Assembly (NCBI GenBank): GCA_016703535.1
Contig: JADJBV010000001.1
Location: forward strand, 620,001-684,000
DNA from: Deltaproteobacteria bacterium
GTDB lineage: Bacteria > Myxococcota > Kuafuiibacteriia > Kuafuiibacteriales > Kuafuiibacteriaceae
Length of the DNA stretch: 64,000 nt
Direction of reading: 5' to 3'
Program-made: the position numbers and the translations under genes
In this document: positions 1 to 7,695 of the stretch, piece after piece
Layout: each line of letters starts with the position of its first letter
Position numbering within the stretch: the first letter of the stretch is position 1
Notes under the pieces: model-generated
What the model was told of the DNA's origin: nothing
What the model saw: the letters and a program-made list of their open reading frames with translations, nothing else
The model's database searches: none

Positions 1-519
1 ACCTTCGGCGTCTTCACACTCTTGGTAGCGGGTGTTGGTGGTGAAGCCCCAGGCGAACTCGACGCTGGTGGTGCCGGTCATGATATTTCCAGTAGCGTAT
101 ACTGAATAGCCACCGTCATTCATCAGAGCCACGTCGGTGGGGGCCGCGTTGCCGGCGGTGGCCCCCTTGGCCGGGCCGACCTCGATCGAGACCTCGTCGT
201 AGTGCTCGGCCTCCAGGCCGCGGAACTGGTGCACCGGGGTTGGCCCCTTTTGGTGCATGTCGAAGATCTTCTGTTCGGTCATCTCGCCCCCCTCGACCCC
301 GTCGGCCGAGTGGAGGTGGACGCTGGAGAGGGCGATCAAGAACTTGGAGTAGGTGACGGTGAAGCCGTCGATGAAACCCTCCTCGTCCGGGGTGGCGGCG
401 GCCGGGATCTCGACCTCGATGTAGTCTTCACCGTAGGTGTTGACGTTGACGTCGCCGCTGCCGGGGCTGCAGGCCATCAGGGCGAAGGTAAAGGTGGTGG
501 GGACGAACAACTTGCGCAT
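1..519 (-). CDS. Lipoprotein of unknown function, C-terminus cut by the window edge
   Basis: The frame opens at ATG 519 behind an AGGAG about nine bases upstream and stays open to base 1, so 173 residues are present and the C-terminus is missing. The N-terminus MRKLFVPTTFTFALMACSPG is a short lipoprotein signal with lipobox LMAC, so the protein should be lipid-anchored outside the inner membrane. The mature part holds a stretch 'FTVTYSKFLIALSSVHLHS', acidic patches and scattered His (HLHS, DMHQK, EHYDE), which resembles the neighbouring lipoprotein in general style. It is the last visible gene of a minus-strand group with a TonB-dependent receptor, so a role in handling the receptor's substrate is inferred. 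I recognise no named family. Confidence 0.75.
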   Translation of the reverse strand, partial: MRKLFVPTTFTFALMACSPGSGDVNVNTYGEDYIEVEIPAAATPDEEGFIDGFTVTYSKFLIALSSVHLHSADGVEGGEMTEQKIFDMHQKGPTPVHQFRGLEAEHYDEVSIEVGPAKGATAGNAAPTDVALMNDGGYSVYATGNIMTGTTSVEFAWGFTTNTRYQECEDAEG

Positions 520-552
520 GACAGATGACTCCTAGTGGGTACGACGCCGGGC

Positions 553-1281
553 TCAGCCCGGGATCCAGGTGAAGTGGAAGGCGGCGGTGTTCTCCACGCC
601 GCGGGTGAAGGCGTTGTAGGGTTGGGTGCCCTCCTGGAGCTCCACCACTTGGGTGGTGTCGAGGCTCCCAAAGTCGATCCGGCGCACCCACTCGGCCGGA
701 TCGATGGCCAGGTGGACCTTGCCGCCCGAGGCCTCGAGGTCGGCGCCGAAGGCCACACCCTCGATCGTTCGGTCGAGATCCAGGTGGGCGGTGAAGCGGA
801 CCGTGACCCCGTCCTTGGTGGCGGTGCCGGCCATCCGAGCGGTGTGATTGTCCAGGTCCGCGGCCGGCTTCAGCACCACCCGGACCGAGTTGTAGGCGCC
901 GCTGACGCCGTTGGCCTGGCCGAGCGGTTGATCGGGGGCCAACAGATCCAAGGTCACCGGCTGGAGCAGGTCGGCCAAGGCCTCACCCTCCACGTAGTGG
1001 CCCGGGTGGGCGTAGGCGGTGCCGATCACCAAACCCAGGAGGCGTCCGCGCATCGGCCGGCGATCGACCCGGGCGAAGAGCGGTTCACCTTCGAAGAAGT
1101 AAAGGCCCGCCACCGAAAGTTCAGCGGTGGAGAGCTCTACGGTCCAGCCGCTTTCGGTGGTGACGGGGCCTCCTTGGGTGAGGCCTCCCGCCGTGACCTC
1201 GAAGTTGATCCGACTCCGGGCGGTGTCGCTGCCGCAGGCCAGGGTGCAGAGCAGGGCGGGGAACAGGTGAGTGGTTCTCAT
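553..1281 (-). CDS. Putative substrate/metal-associated lipoprotein next to a TonB receptor
   Basis: This is a 242-residue protein with a lipoprotein signal (MRTTHLFPALLCTLACGSD, lipobox LACG). After it comes a probable beta-rich domain with 'TVELSTAELSVAGLYFFEG' and a conserved-looking 'AHPGHYVEGE' near residues 108-117 whose His and Glu could bind a metal. It ends in 'AFHFTWIPG'. It lies 11 bp downstream of the TonB-dependent receptor and is almost certainly cotranscribed with it. The pairing suggests a surface or periplasmic accessory that hands over the receptor's ligand. Similarity to methanobactin-associated MbnP-type proteins was considered but the diagnostic motifs are not clear. Gene reality is secure; function is inference from context. 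Confidence 0.8.
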   Translation of the reverse strand: MRTTHLFPALLCTLACGSDTARSRINFEVTAGGLTQGGPVTTESGWTVELSTAELSVAGLYFFEGEPLFARVDRRPMRGRLLGLVIGTAYAHPGHYVEGEALADLLQPVTLDLLAPDQPLGQANGVSGAYNSVRVVLKPAADLDNHTARMAGTATKDGVTVRFTAHLDLDRTIEGVAFGADLEASGGKVHLAIDPAEWVRRIDFGSLDTTQVVELQEGTQPYNAFTRGVENTAAFHFTWIPG

Positions 1282-1292
1282 GGGCGTCTCTT

Positions 1293-3671
1293 TCAGTAGT
1301 GAACGGTGATGGTGCCTTGGGCGGTGAAGGGCCGACCGGCGGTGGAGTGTTGGGCCGGGACCAAACTCGCCGCGGCCCCGGGATCGAAGTTGGAGGCGAA
1401 GACGAACTGGCCGTCTTTCCAGCGGCTGCCGAAGAGGTTGTCGATCTCCACCGAGACGTCGACCGGCCCGACGCCCAAGCCCACGCCCAACTCGGTGAGG
1501 AAGACGCTGTCGCCCAGCTCCTGGAAGGGCAGGGGGCGGGGCCCGAGGAAACTCAGGCCGAGATCGCCGAAGACCGAGACCGGGAGCCCCTCAATTTCGG
1601 TGAGGGGGCGCTGGTAGCGGAGGTCACCCCGCAAGACAAGTTGCGGGACGAAGGGGATCTGATCGCCGGTGTCGGCGTGGACGCCGTGGCTGTAGGTGGC
1701 GCTGCCGGTCGCCGAAAATCCATCGAAGGGTTGGGCCTCCACCACCAAGGCGCCGCCCAAACGGCGGGTCGGGCCAAAAAGTTGGGTGCGGCCGGTGGTC
1801 GGGTCGAAGACCAGATCGGCGTCGACGTAAGTGGTGAAGGCCGCGGCCGAGACGATCAGCCCCTCCACCGGCAAGATCCGAGCGCCGAGTTCGCCGGAGT
1901 GGACCGAGGTGAAGGTCGAACGTTCCCCTTGTTGCAGGCTCAAGGCCTGGGGAGAGCGGAAACCTTTGCCGTAACTGCCGAACAGCGAAAGGCCTGGCAC
2001 CACCCGCCACTCCACGCTCAACTTGGGCGCCACCTGGTAGCCGAAGGCCTCCCGGCGATCGCCCAGACCCAGGTTGGCCAACCGATCGAAGATGCGGATC
2101 GCCTGGGCCTCACCGCGCAGGCCCCCGCGCACCGTCAAGTCACCGGCCCGAAGTTTGGCCTCACCGTAGAGGCCAAGCTCCGTTACGCTCAGCTCGGCCG
2201 AGACGTCATCCCGGAGGGCGTCGGCGCCTTGCCCGTCCTGGGCCTGGGGCGCGCCGTCGATGGTGCGGAGCCGGCGTTGGGACTGATCGATCTGATCGTG
2301 GCGCCAGATCGCGCCGACCTCTAGGCTCAGTCGCTTGTCGAAGAGCTTCTTTTGGTAGTGCCCTTGGCCGCCCACGGTGAAGGCGTCGTGGAGTTGTTCG
2401 GTCCGATCACCTTCGGGGGAGACCAAAAAGCCCGTGAAGTTCTGGCGCAGGCGCAGGCCCCGCAACATGCCGTAGGCCGAAAGCCCGGCCGCGACGGCGC
2501 CGTCCCGGTAACGGGCCTCAAGCAACGCGGCGTGCCGGGTGCTGGCGCCCCCTTGGTCGGGATCGTAGGTGCCGTAGAAGTCGATCTTGCCGGACTCGAC
2601 GTCGGCGTCCCGGACCACCCCCGCCGCGTCGAAGCGCCCGGCGTAGCTGGTGGCCAAGATCCGGATCGCGAGCTGAGAGCTGAGGGGGAACAGGACCTGG
2701 CCCAACACGCTGGCCCGGTTCCAGGCCCGGGCCGGGCCGAAGCCGTCGCCTTTGGCGAGTTCGGCGGCGACGAAGGTCTCCTCCGGTTCACCTTCGGGGC
2801 CCCAGGCGATCAAGGTGCGGAGCAGGCCGTATTGGCCGGCGGTGCCGCGCACCAACACGCCCCGTTCGGTGAGTCCGAGATCGAAGTCCAAGGAACCCGC
2901 GACCGCAAAGTCCCCTTGGCGCGGATCGTAGGTGCCCTCTTGGATGTGGAGCGAACGCACCACTTCGGGGATCACGAAGTGCAGGTCTGCATAACCTTGG
3001 GCGTGGATGTTGGAGACCTCGTTGACCGGCAAGCCCGACACGGTGATCTCGGTGTCTTGTCCGTGGATGGCGTCGAAGCCGCGCACGAAGATCTGGTGGG
3101 CTTTGCCTTCGCCGCTGTGCTGGGAGATGTAGAAGCCCGGGGCCTTCTTCATCAGCTCGGCGCCCGAGCCGCCGGCCTTGGGAGCGGTGCGGGTGACGCC
3201 CAGCTCGAAGGTCCAGTCCGAGGCGGCCCGGGGCAGGCTCTGGCCCCGCACCAAAACGTCGTAGCCCGCGTCGGCCCGGGTGGCGGTGGTCGCCGGCAAA
3301 GTGGCGGTGCTGGTCAAGGCCCAGGCGGGCCGGGGCGGGAGCCGGAACTTGGTCCGGTAGTGGATGATGCAAGGCACCGGCTCCCCTTGTTCCCTCGCCG
3401 GGGCGAACCGGAACTGCATTGCGGCGTCGATGGCGGCTTGGGCCAAGGTCAAAGACGGTGAGCTGGTGACGGTGACCTCACGAACCTGGCCGGCTTCGTC
3501 GAGCAACAGGTCCAGCTCCACGTCGCCTTCGATCCGGTTTTGCAAGTCAACTTGCGGATAGACCGCCGAAGGAGCCTCGAGGAGGCGCGGCGGCGAAAAG
3601 CCCTCCGGCAGGCCTTGAGCCGCGGCGGTCGCTGGAACCAGGCACAACAGGATGGCGAACGAGCGGTACAA
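1293..3671 (-). CDS. TonB-dependent outer-membrane receptor with N-terminal TonB-CTD-like domain
   Basis: I chose the TTG at 3671 rather than the upstream ATG at 3794. An AAAGGAG lies ten bases before it, and translation then begins directly with a signal peptide (MYRSFAILLCLVPATAAAQG), giving 792 residues. Residues about 31-112 resemble the C-terminal domain of TonB (VYPQ...GDVELDLLLDEAGQV...AMQFRFAPA...G.PVP). A plug domain follows at about 155-260 ('PGFYISQHSGEGKAHQIFVR' is the typical plug motif), then a beta-barrel to the C-terminal aromatic. It should import a ligand across the outer membrane using TonB/ExbBD energy. Adjacent lipoproteins and a His-rich exported protein suggest a metal or metal complex, but the substrate cannot be read from the sequence. 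Confidence 0.9.
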   Translation of the reverse strand: MYRSFAILLCLVPATAAAQGLPEGFSPPRLLEAPSAVYPQVDLQNRIEGDVELDLLLDEAGQVREVTVTSSPSLTLAQAAIDAAMQFRFAPAREQGEPVPCIIHYRTKFRLPPRPAWALTSTATLPATTATRADAGYDVLVRGQSLPRAASDWTFELGVTRTAPKAGGSGAELMKKAPGFYISQHSGEGKAHQIFVRGFDAIHGQDTEITVSGLPVNEVSNIHAQGYADLHFVIPEVVRSLHIQEGTYDPRQGDFAVAGSLDFDLGLTERGVLVRGTAGQYGLLRTLIAWGPEGEPEETFVAAELAKGDGFGPARAWNRASVLGQVLFPLSSQLAIRILATSYAGRFDAAGVVRDADVESGKIDFYGTYDPDQGGASTRHAALLEARYRDGAVAAGLSAYGMLRGLRLRQNFTGFLVSPEGDRTEQLHDAFTVGGQGHYQKKLFDKRLSLEVGAIWRHDQIDQSQRRLRTIDGAPQAQDGQGADALRDDVSAELSVTELGLYGEAKLRAGDLTVRGGLRGEAQAIRIFDRLANLGLGDRREAFGYQVAPKLSVEWRVVPGLSLFGSYGKGFRSPQALSLQQGERSTFTSVHSGELGARILPVEGLIVSAAAFTTYVDADLVFDPTTGRTQLFGPTRRLGGALVVEAQPFDGFSATGSATYSHGVHADTGDQIPFVPQLVLRGDLRYQRPLTEIEGLPVSVFGDLGLSFLGPRPLPFQELGDSVFLTELGVGLGVGPVDVSVEIDNLFGSRWKDGQFVFASNFDPGAAASLVPAQHSTAGRPFTAQGTITVHY
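3542..3555. repeat. Dispersed palindrome, centre TCAA
   Basis: GCAAGTCAACTTGC, with six-base arms, inside the receptor gene near its TonB-CTD-like region. One of 13 perfect copies of GCAAG-N4-CTTGC in the window. Confidence 0.85.
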
Positions 3672-3909
3672 GGTCCGACGGCTCCTTTGGAGGTGGAGGA
3701 CGGACGCGGGCCTGGAGGACACCCGCGTCCAAGTTTGGCCCACCCGAGATCTCACGACGGCCCTGCGAGGCGGCGCGAACCCGTTTGGACCCATCCCGCT
3801 CGAGTTGGCGGGGCAACGCTCAAGGGGCCTCAGGCCGGCCGGCTCGGATCACTCCCGTTCGTCGGCCCGGGCGCGGTGCCTGGGTCGGCGGTGACGGTGA
3901 TCCGGAGGC

Positions 3910-4302
3910 TCAGCCGAGGCGTTGGGGCGGCGGACCCCGGGCCCGATGTTGGCGAAGGCGCGGCGCTTGGCTGGGGCGCTCGGTGATCGCTTTGGCTTCT
4001 CGCAGGACCACGCCGAGGGCCGGGGTCAACTGGAGTTGAGGTTTGGGGCTGCTGATCGCCCCGCCGAAGTGGGCCAGGCCGGCGCCGTGATCCAGGGGAC
4101 CGGGGGCCGGGGCCGGGGTGGGTTCTTCCGGGGCCTTTTGAGGGTGGGGGTGTGGGTGTGGGTGGGCGGGCGCCTCAGGGACCACCGCGCCGTTGGCCAA
4201 GTGGTGGTGATCGTTTTGGTGGAAGGCGCCGTGCACGCCGGGGATCACCAAAAACGCCAGGGCCCAGGTGAGGACCAAGAGGAGGGCGCCGACTCGCCGC
4301 AT
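3910..4302 (-). CDS. His-rich exported small protein
   Basis: The longest frame starts at 4362, but the in-frame ATG at 4302 begins directly with a signal-like segment (MRRVGALLLVLTWALAFLV), so I place the start there (130 residues). The mature region begins with 'GVHGAFHQNDHHHLANG' and continues with alternating His-Pro ('HPHPHPHPQ') and a Pro-rich linker. Such stretches bind transition metals such as Zn, Cu or Ni and are common in small periplasmic proteins of metal homeostasis. It lies upstream of the TonB receptor on the same strand and 66 bp downstream of ubiX. No strong ribosome site is visible. The C-terminal half is of low complexity, and no family is recognised. Confidence 0.6.
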   Translation of the reverse strand: MRRVGALLLVLTWALAFLVIPGVHGAFHQNDHHHLANGAVVPEAPAHPHPHPHPQKAPEEPTPAPAPGPLDHGAGLAHFGGAISSPKPQLQLTPALGVVLREAKAITERPSQAPRLRQHRARGPPPQRLG

Positions 4303-4368
4303 CACCTGGAAGGCCCCGACCACGTTGCCTCTACGCCTACCCCTGGACCTTGGATCCCGCAATGGCTG

Positions 4369-4995
4369 CTATTCGGGCTCCCGCTGGCCCAGGCTCTCTT
4401 TGCCCTGCCACTTGGGGAAGAGGTCGTGGGTGATGCCGAGCACCGAAAGGACCCGCCCAGCGATGAAGTCCCCCAGATCATCGAAGGTCTTGGGGTGCTG
4501 ATAAAACGCCGGGCTGGCGGGGATCACGCTCACCCCTTGTTCGGCCAGGCTCAACAGGTTGCGCAGGTGGATGACGTTGTAAGGCGCCTCCCTTGGCACC
4601 ACCACCAGGGGCCGGCGCTCCTTGAGCATCACGTCGGCGGCCCGATCGATCAGGTTGGTGGAAAATCCGTGGGCCACGCCGGCGATGGTCTTCATGGTGC
4701 ACGGCACGATCACCATCGCGTCCCGGACCGCCGAGCCGCTGGCCAAAGCCGAGGTCTGATCTTGGTAGTGGTGGACCGCGATCTTCCCCTTCTCCCACTC
4801 ACCCGAGAACTTGGTCTCGAAGTAGTCGATGAGGCCGCCTTGATAGTCGCCGTAGTCGGTCTCTTCCTTGAGGGTCAAAGCGCCATAACGCGAGACCACC
4901 AGGTCCAGGCCGTGGCCGGCCCGGGCCAAGGCCCGGACGGTGCGGACGAAGTAGATCGCGCCGGTGGCGCCGGTCATGGCGACGACGATCTGCAC
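4369..4995 (-). CDS. ubiX: UbiX-family flavin prenyltransferase
   Basis: The protein (208 residues) has the UbiX/Pad1 pattern: an N-terminal Rossmann-like start with 'MTGATGA', then 'VPCTMKTIAGVAHGFSTNLI' around residues 98-117, 'KERRPLVVVPREAPYN', and 'VIPASPAFYQHP' near the C-terminus. UbiX prenylates reduced FMN with dimethylallyl phosphate to make prenyl-FMN, the cofactor of UbiD decarboxylases. A UbiD-family gene lies 2.7 kb upstream at 7670-9034, so this is probably its dedicated cofactor enzyme. Only one base separates it from the upstream flavoprotein gene, which argues for one transcript. Length and motifs fit the family well. The natural substrate of the partner decarboxylase is unknown, so a ubiquinone role is not implied. 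Confidence 0.93.
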   Translation of the reverse strand: MQIVVAMTGATGAIYFVRTVRALARAGHGLDLVVSRYGALTLKEETDYGDYQGGLIDYFETKFSGEWEKGKIAVHHYQDQTSALASGSAVRDAMVIVPCTMKTIAGVAHGFSTNLIDRAADVMLKERRPLVVVPREAPYNVIHLRNLLSLAEQGVSVIPASPAFYQHPKTFDDLGDFIAGRVLSVLGITHDLFPKWQGKESLGQREPE

Positions 4996-4996
4996 A

Positions 4997-6712
4997 TCAC
5001 CCCCAAGGTTTGATCCGGATGTCTCCGGGTTGATCGATCCAGCCGCTCTTTTCGCTGACCCAGCGGTTTTCGAAGACCAGGCCGGCTTCGGTGCGCCGGG
5101 CGAACTGGTTGGTGAGCCACTTCTCGTCGTTGCGCTTCGGGAAGTCGCTCCTGAAGTGAGAGCCTCGGCTTTCGGTGCGGCGCAAGGCGGCCTGCGCGAT
5201 GACCTCGGCCACGTCCAAGAGGTTGCGGTGTTCGAAGGCCAAGGCCAGGTCGAAGGGTTCGGCGATCATCAGATCCCGAGAGAGGCGGTCCCGCTCCTCG
5301 GCGATGAACTGCAAGACACCTTGCAAAGACGGCGCGTCCTTTTCGACCAAGAGGTGGAGCCACATGTGCCGCTTCAACCCGGGCAAGAGATCTTGCGGGC
5401 GATGGCGGCCCTTTTGCTCTCGATAACGGGCCACCGGCGCGGTCACCAGGCGATCGAGATCTTCCTTTCGGGAGCGGCGCACGTCCCGGGCCTTGGCGGC
5501 TTGGGCCGCGGCCTTGCCGGCCCGCCAGCCGAAGACCTGAGAGCCGCCCAACATGGTGCCGCCCAATCGATCGGCCCCTTGCCAACCGCAGGTCTCCCCG
5601 CAGGCGAAGAGCCCCTCCACCTTGGTTTGGGTGTCGGGCCCGATGCGCACCCCGCCGTTGCTGGTGTGGTGGTGCAACTGAACTTGCACCAGGTCCTGGC
5701 CGACGTCGATGCCGACCGAGTGCATGTATTCCAGGAACATCTCGGGCTGAAAGCCCCGTTTGGCCCGGGAAAGATCGATAAAAACCGCGTCGTTTTGGGT
5801 GGCCCGGCCCTTCTGCACCTCACCGTGGATCGCCACGTCCAGCCAGATGGCCGCGTCTCGGCAGCTGACCGGCCAGTGGAAGGCCTTGAGCTTCGAGACC
5901 TCCTCCAGGCTCACGCCGTCGGGCAGGTACTCCTTCACGAAGGTCCGGCCTTCGGCGTTGAGCAAGCGGTAGGGTTCGGCCATCTCGTAGAGCATGACCA
6001 TGGCCTGGGTCGGGAAGGTGGTGGCCAGGCCCTGCTGCATGAACTCCATGTTGAAGAGCTCAGCCCCGGCCCGGAGCGCCATCGCGTAACCGTCGCCGGT
6101 GTTGCCCGGCGGGTTGAAGCTGTACTGAAACAACTGCCCGACGCCGCCGGTCGCCAAGATCACCGCCCCGGCCTCGATCAAAAACTCCTGCCCTTCATCG
6201 TCGACGCCGACCGCGCCCACACAACGGCCGTTCTCCACCAAGAGATCGGTGAGGTTGGCGTGTTCGACCACCTGGGTGTTGGTCCCGGCGATCACCGCCT
6301 TTTGGATGGCGACGATGTGGTTGGTTTTGGTGTCGGCGTTGGCCGGCATGGTCGCCAACATCTTGCTCTGGAACTTCATCCCCATCTGCTGCAGGCGCGT
6401 CAGGGCGTCGCTGACCTCGTCGACGAAGATCTGGCAAAGCTCGGGGTCGGCCATGCCCAGGCCGGTCTGGACCATGTCCCGCTGCACCATCTCGGGTGGG
6501 TTGAAGAAGCCGCCCTTTTTGCCGACGGTGCGGATGGTCCAAAAGTCGGCCAGCGGGTTGGAGGTGGCGCCCGAGCCGCGTTTTCCGGGCACACCGAATT
6601 GGCCTTTGACCGCCAACATGGTCCGGGCCCCGGCCTCGTGGGCGCTGATCGTCGCCGCGGTGGCCGCGCCGCCGCCGCCGATCACCAACACGTCCGTCTC
6701 GTAGGTCTTCAT
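4997..6712 (-). CDS. FAD-dependent fumarate reductase/succinate dehydrogenase-type flavoprotein
   Basis: I take ATG 6712 as the start because the protein then begins with the FAD-binding fold (MKTYETDVLVIGGGGAATAA); the longer frame adds about 127 low-complexity residues that overlap the divergent gene at 6796. At 571 residues it matches the SdhA/FrdA/L-aspartate oxidase superfamily: 'VILATGGVGQLF' mid-protein, 'HHHTSNGGVRIG' in the substrate region, and 'EGLFACGETCGWQGADRLGG' for the second FAD contact. The chemistry is likely a flavin-dependent oxidation or reduction of a C-C bond. No iron-sulfur or membrane-anchor subunit adjoins it, so it is not a respiratory complex. It is coupled to ubiX and adjoins the UbiD/ACP/GH3 operon, so a biosynthetic redox step is inferred. 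Confidence 0.88.
   Translation of the reverse strand: MKTYETDVLVIGGGGAATAATISAHEAGARTMLAVKGQFGVPGKRGSGATSNPLADFWTIRTVGKKGGFFNPPEMVQRDMVQTGLGMADPELCQIFVDEVSDALTRLQQMGMKFQSKMLATMPANADTKTNHIVAIQKAVIAGTNTQVVEHANLTDLLVENGRCVGAVGVDDEGQEFLIEAGAVILATGGVGQLFQYSFNPPGNTGDGYAMALRAGAELFNMEFMQQGLATTFPTQAMVMLYEMAEPYRLLNAEGRTFVKEYLPDGVSLEEVSKLKAFHWPVSCRDAAIWLDVAIHGEVQKGRATQNDAVFIDLSRAKRGFQPEMFLEYMHSVGIDVGQDLVQVQLHHHTSNGGVRIGPDTQTKVEGLFACGETCGWQGADRLGGTMLGGSQVFGWRAGKAAAQAAKARDVRRSRKEDLDRLVTAPVARYREQKGRHRPQDLLPGLKRHMWLHLLVEKDAPSLQGVLQFIAEERDRLSRDLMIAEPFDLALAFEHRNLLDVAEVIAQAALRRTESRGSHFRSDFPKRNDEKWLTNQFARRTEAGLVFENRWVSEKSGWIDQPGDIRIKPWG
5311..5324. repeat. Dispersed palindrome, centre ACAC
   Basis: GCAAGACACCTTGC inside the flavoprotein gene, 59 bp from the next copy. 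Confidence 0.85.
5383..5396. repeat. Dispersed palindrome, centre AGAT
   Basis: GCAAGAGATCTTGC inside the flavoprotein gene; the centre here also creates an AGATCT. Confidence 0.85.
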
Positions 6713-6795
6713 CGAGGCCCCGAGTCTGCCCCAATCCCTGGGGCCCGGCCACTCGGCGCTTTCGGGCGGCCGGGAAATCGGCGTAAGTACCCGCT

Positions 6796-7695
6796 GTGCA
6801 GAACCCCTTCGAGGCCCCGGCTCGCACCGAACCCAGCGCCCAAGCGCCGGGTGGCCTCCCGGGGGTCGGGCGGCTCTACACCTTGGCCTGGGTCGATCTC
6901 GGCTGGTCGGTCGTGTCGTATGGGCTCTTTTCGATCTTTCCGATCTGGGACCTAAGCGGCCCGAACCTCGAGTCCTTCTTTTTGGCGACCACCTTGGTGT
7001 GGGGCGTCTTGGGGGCGGCCTGGGCCTGGCTCCTCTACGGCTACGCCAAAGGGCGGGACGGGACGTCCGCCCACGGCGCCGCCCAGGGGGCATTTTTTTC
7101 GGCGATCGCCGGGGTGGTCTTGTGGGGTCTGCAAGAGGGGTTGACGCGTTTGGGTTCGGGGTTCGATCCGGGCCGGGCCTTCAACGCCGCGGCGATCTTG
7201 CTGGGCTTGGGCGGGGACCTGCTATTGGTGTGGTCGTTGCGCCAGAGCCTGAGTTCATTGCCGAGTTGGGCCGTCCCGACCTACGGGGTGCTCCGGGGCG
7301 TCGTCTTGTTTTTGGCCCTCCCGCAGCTGGTGTTCGGCCCCGAGGGCTACGCCGAGCTCTTCCGCAACAGCGGCCTGCACGAGCTCCTGCGCTGGGTGCG
7401 GATGCCGCTGAACCTGGCCCACCAAGGGATCTTGATCTTCATCTTGAGTCTCGGCCGGCAGGCGCCGTTCAACGCCGGGGAAGCCCACACCGAAGGTGAT
7501 CCAGGACCGGGCGCACAACGGGATCTGATGATCGGCGCCGCTTGGTTGATCGGGGGCCTCTTCGTCACCCTCATGTCCTATCAACTGGCGGGGGAGTCAG
7601 GGGGCGGCCGATATTTGGTGACCACCGGCGCCATCGTCTACGGCGCGGTCCGGATCGGCCGAGGTCTGCTCAGGGGCGGCGGAGCAGGGCGTTGA
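6796..7695 (+). CDS. Multi-pass membrane protein of unknown function
   Basis: This 299-residue protein has about seven hydrophobic segments (for example 'FFLATTLVWGVLGAAWAWLL', 'GVLRGVVLFLALPQLVFG', 'MIGAAWLIGGLFVTLMSYQL') separated by short charged loops, after a Pro-rich cytoplasmic N-terminus. I recognise no family. It stands alone on the plus strand, wedged between the minus-strand flavoprotein and UbiD genes. The 83-bp gap before it is shared with the divergent flavoprotein, and its 3' end overlaps the UbiD gene tail-to-tail by 26 bp. The position inside an otherwise one-directional pathway suggests a transport or membrane-anchoring role or a later insertion; neither can be shown from sequence. 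Confidence 0.75.
   Translation: MQNPFEAPARTEPSAQAPGGLPGVGRLYTLAWVDLGWSVVSYGLFSIFPIWDLSGPNLESFFLATTLVWGVLGAAWAWLLYGYAKGRDGTSAHGAAQGAFFSAIAGVVLWGLQEGLTRLGSGFDPGRAFNAAAILLGLGGDLLLVWSLRQSLSSLPSWAVPTYGVLRGVVLFLALPQLVFGPEGYAELFRNSGLHELLRWVRMPLNLAHQGILIFILSLGRQAPFNAGEAHTEGDPGPGAQRDLMIGAAWLIGGLFVTLMSYQLAGESGGGRYLVTTGAIVYGAVRIGRGLLRGGGAGR

Noticed and set aside
553..1281. Assignment as MbnP-type copper-binding protein
   Set aside because: Context fits, but I cannot see the family's diagnostic conserved blocks, so it is left as an unassigned lipoprotein.
4964..6955. Plus-strand open frame of 663 codons opposite the flavoprotein gene
   Set aside because: The opposite strand has clear FAD motifs; this frame is Gly/His/Leu noise and overlaps the true plus-strand gene at 6796 out of frame.
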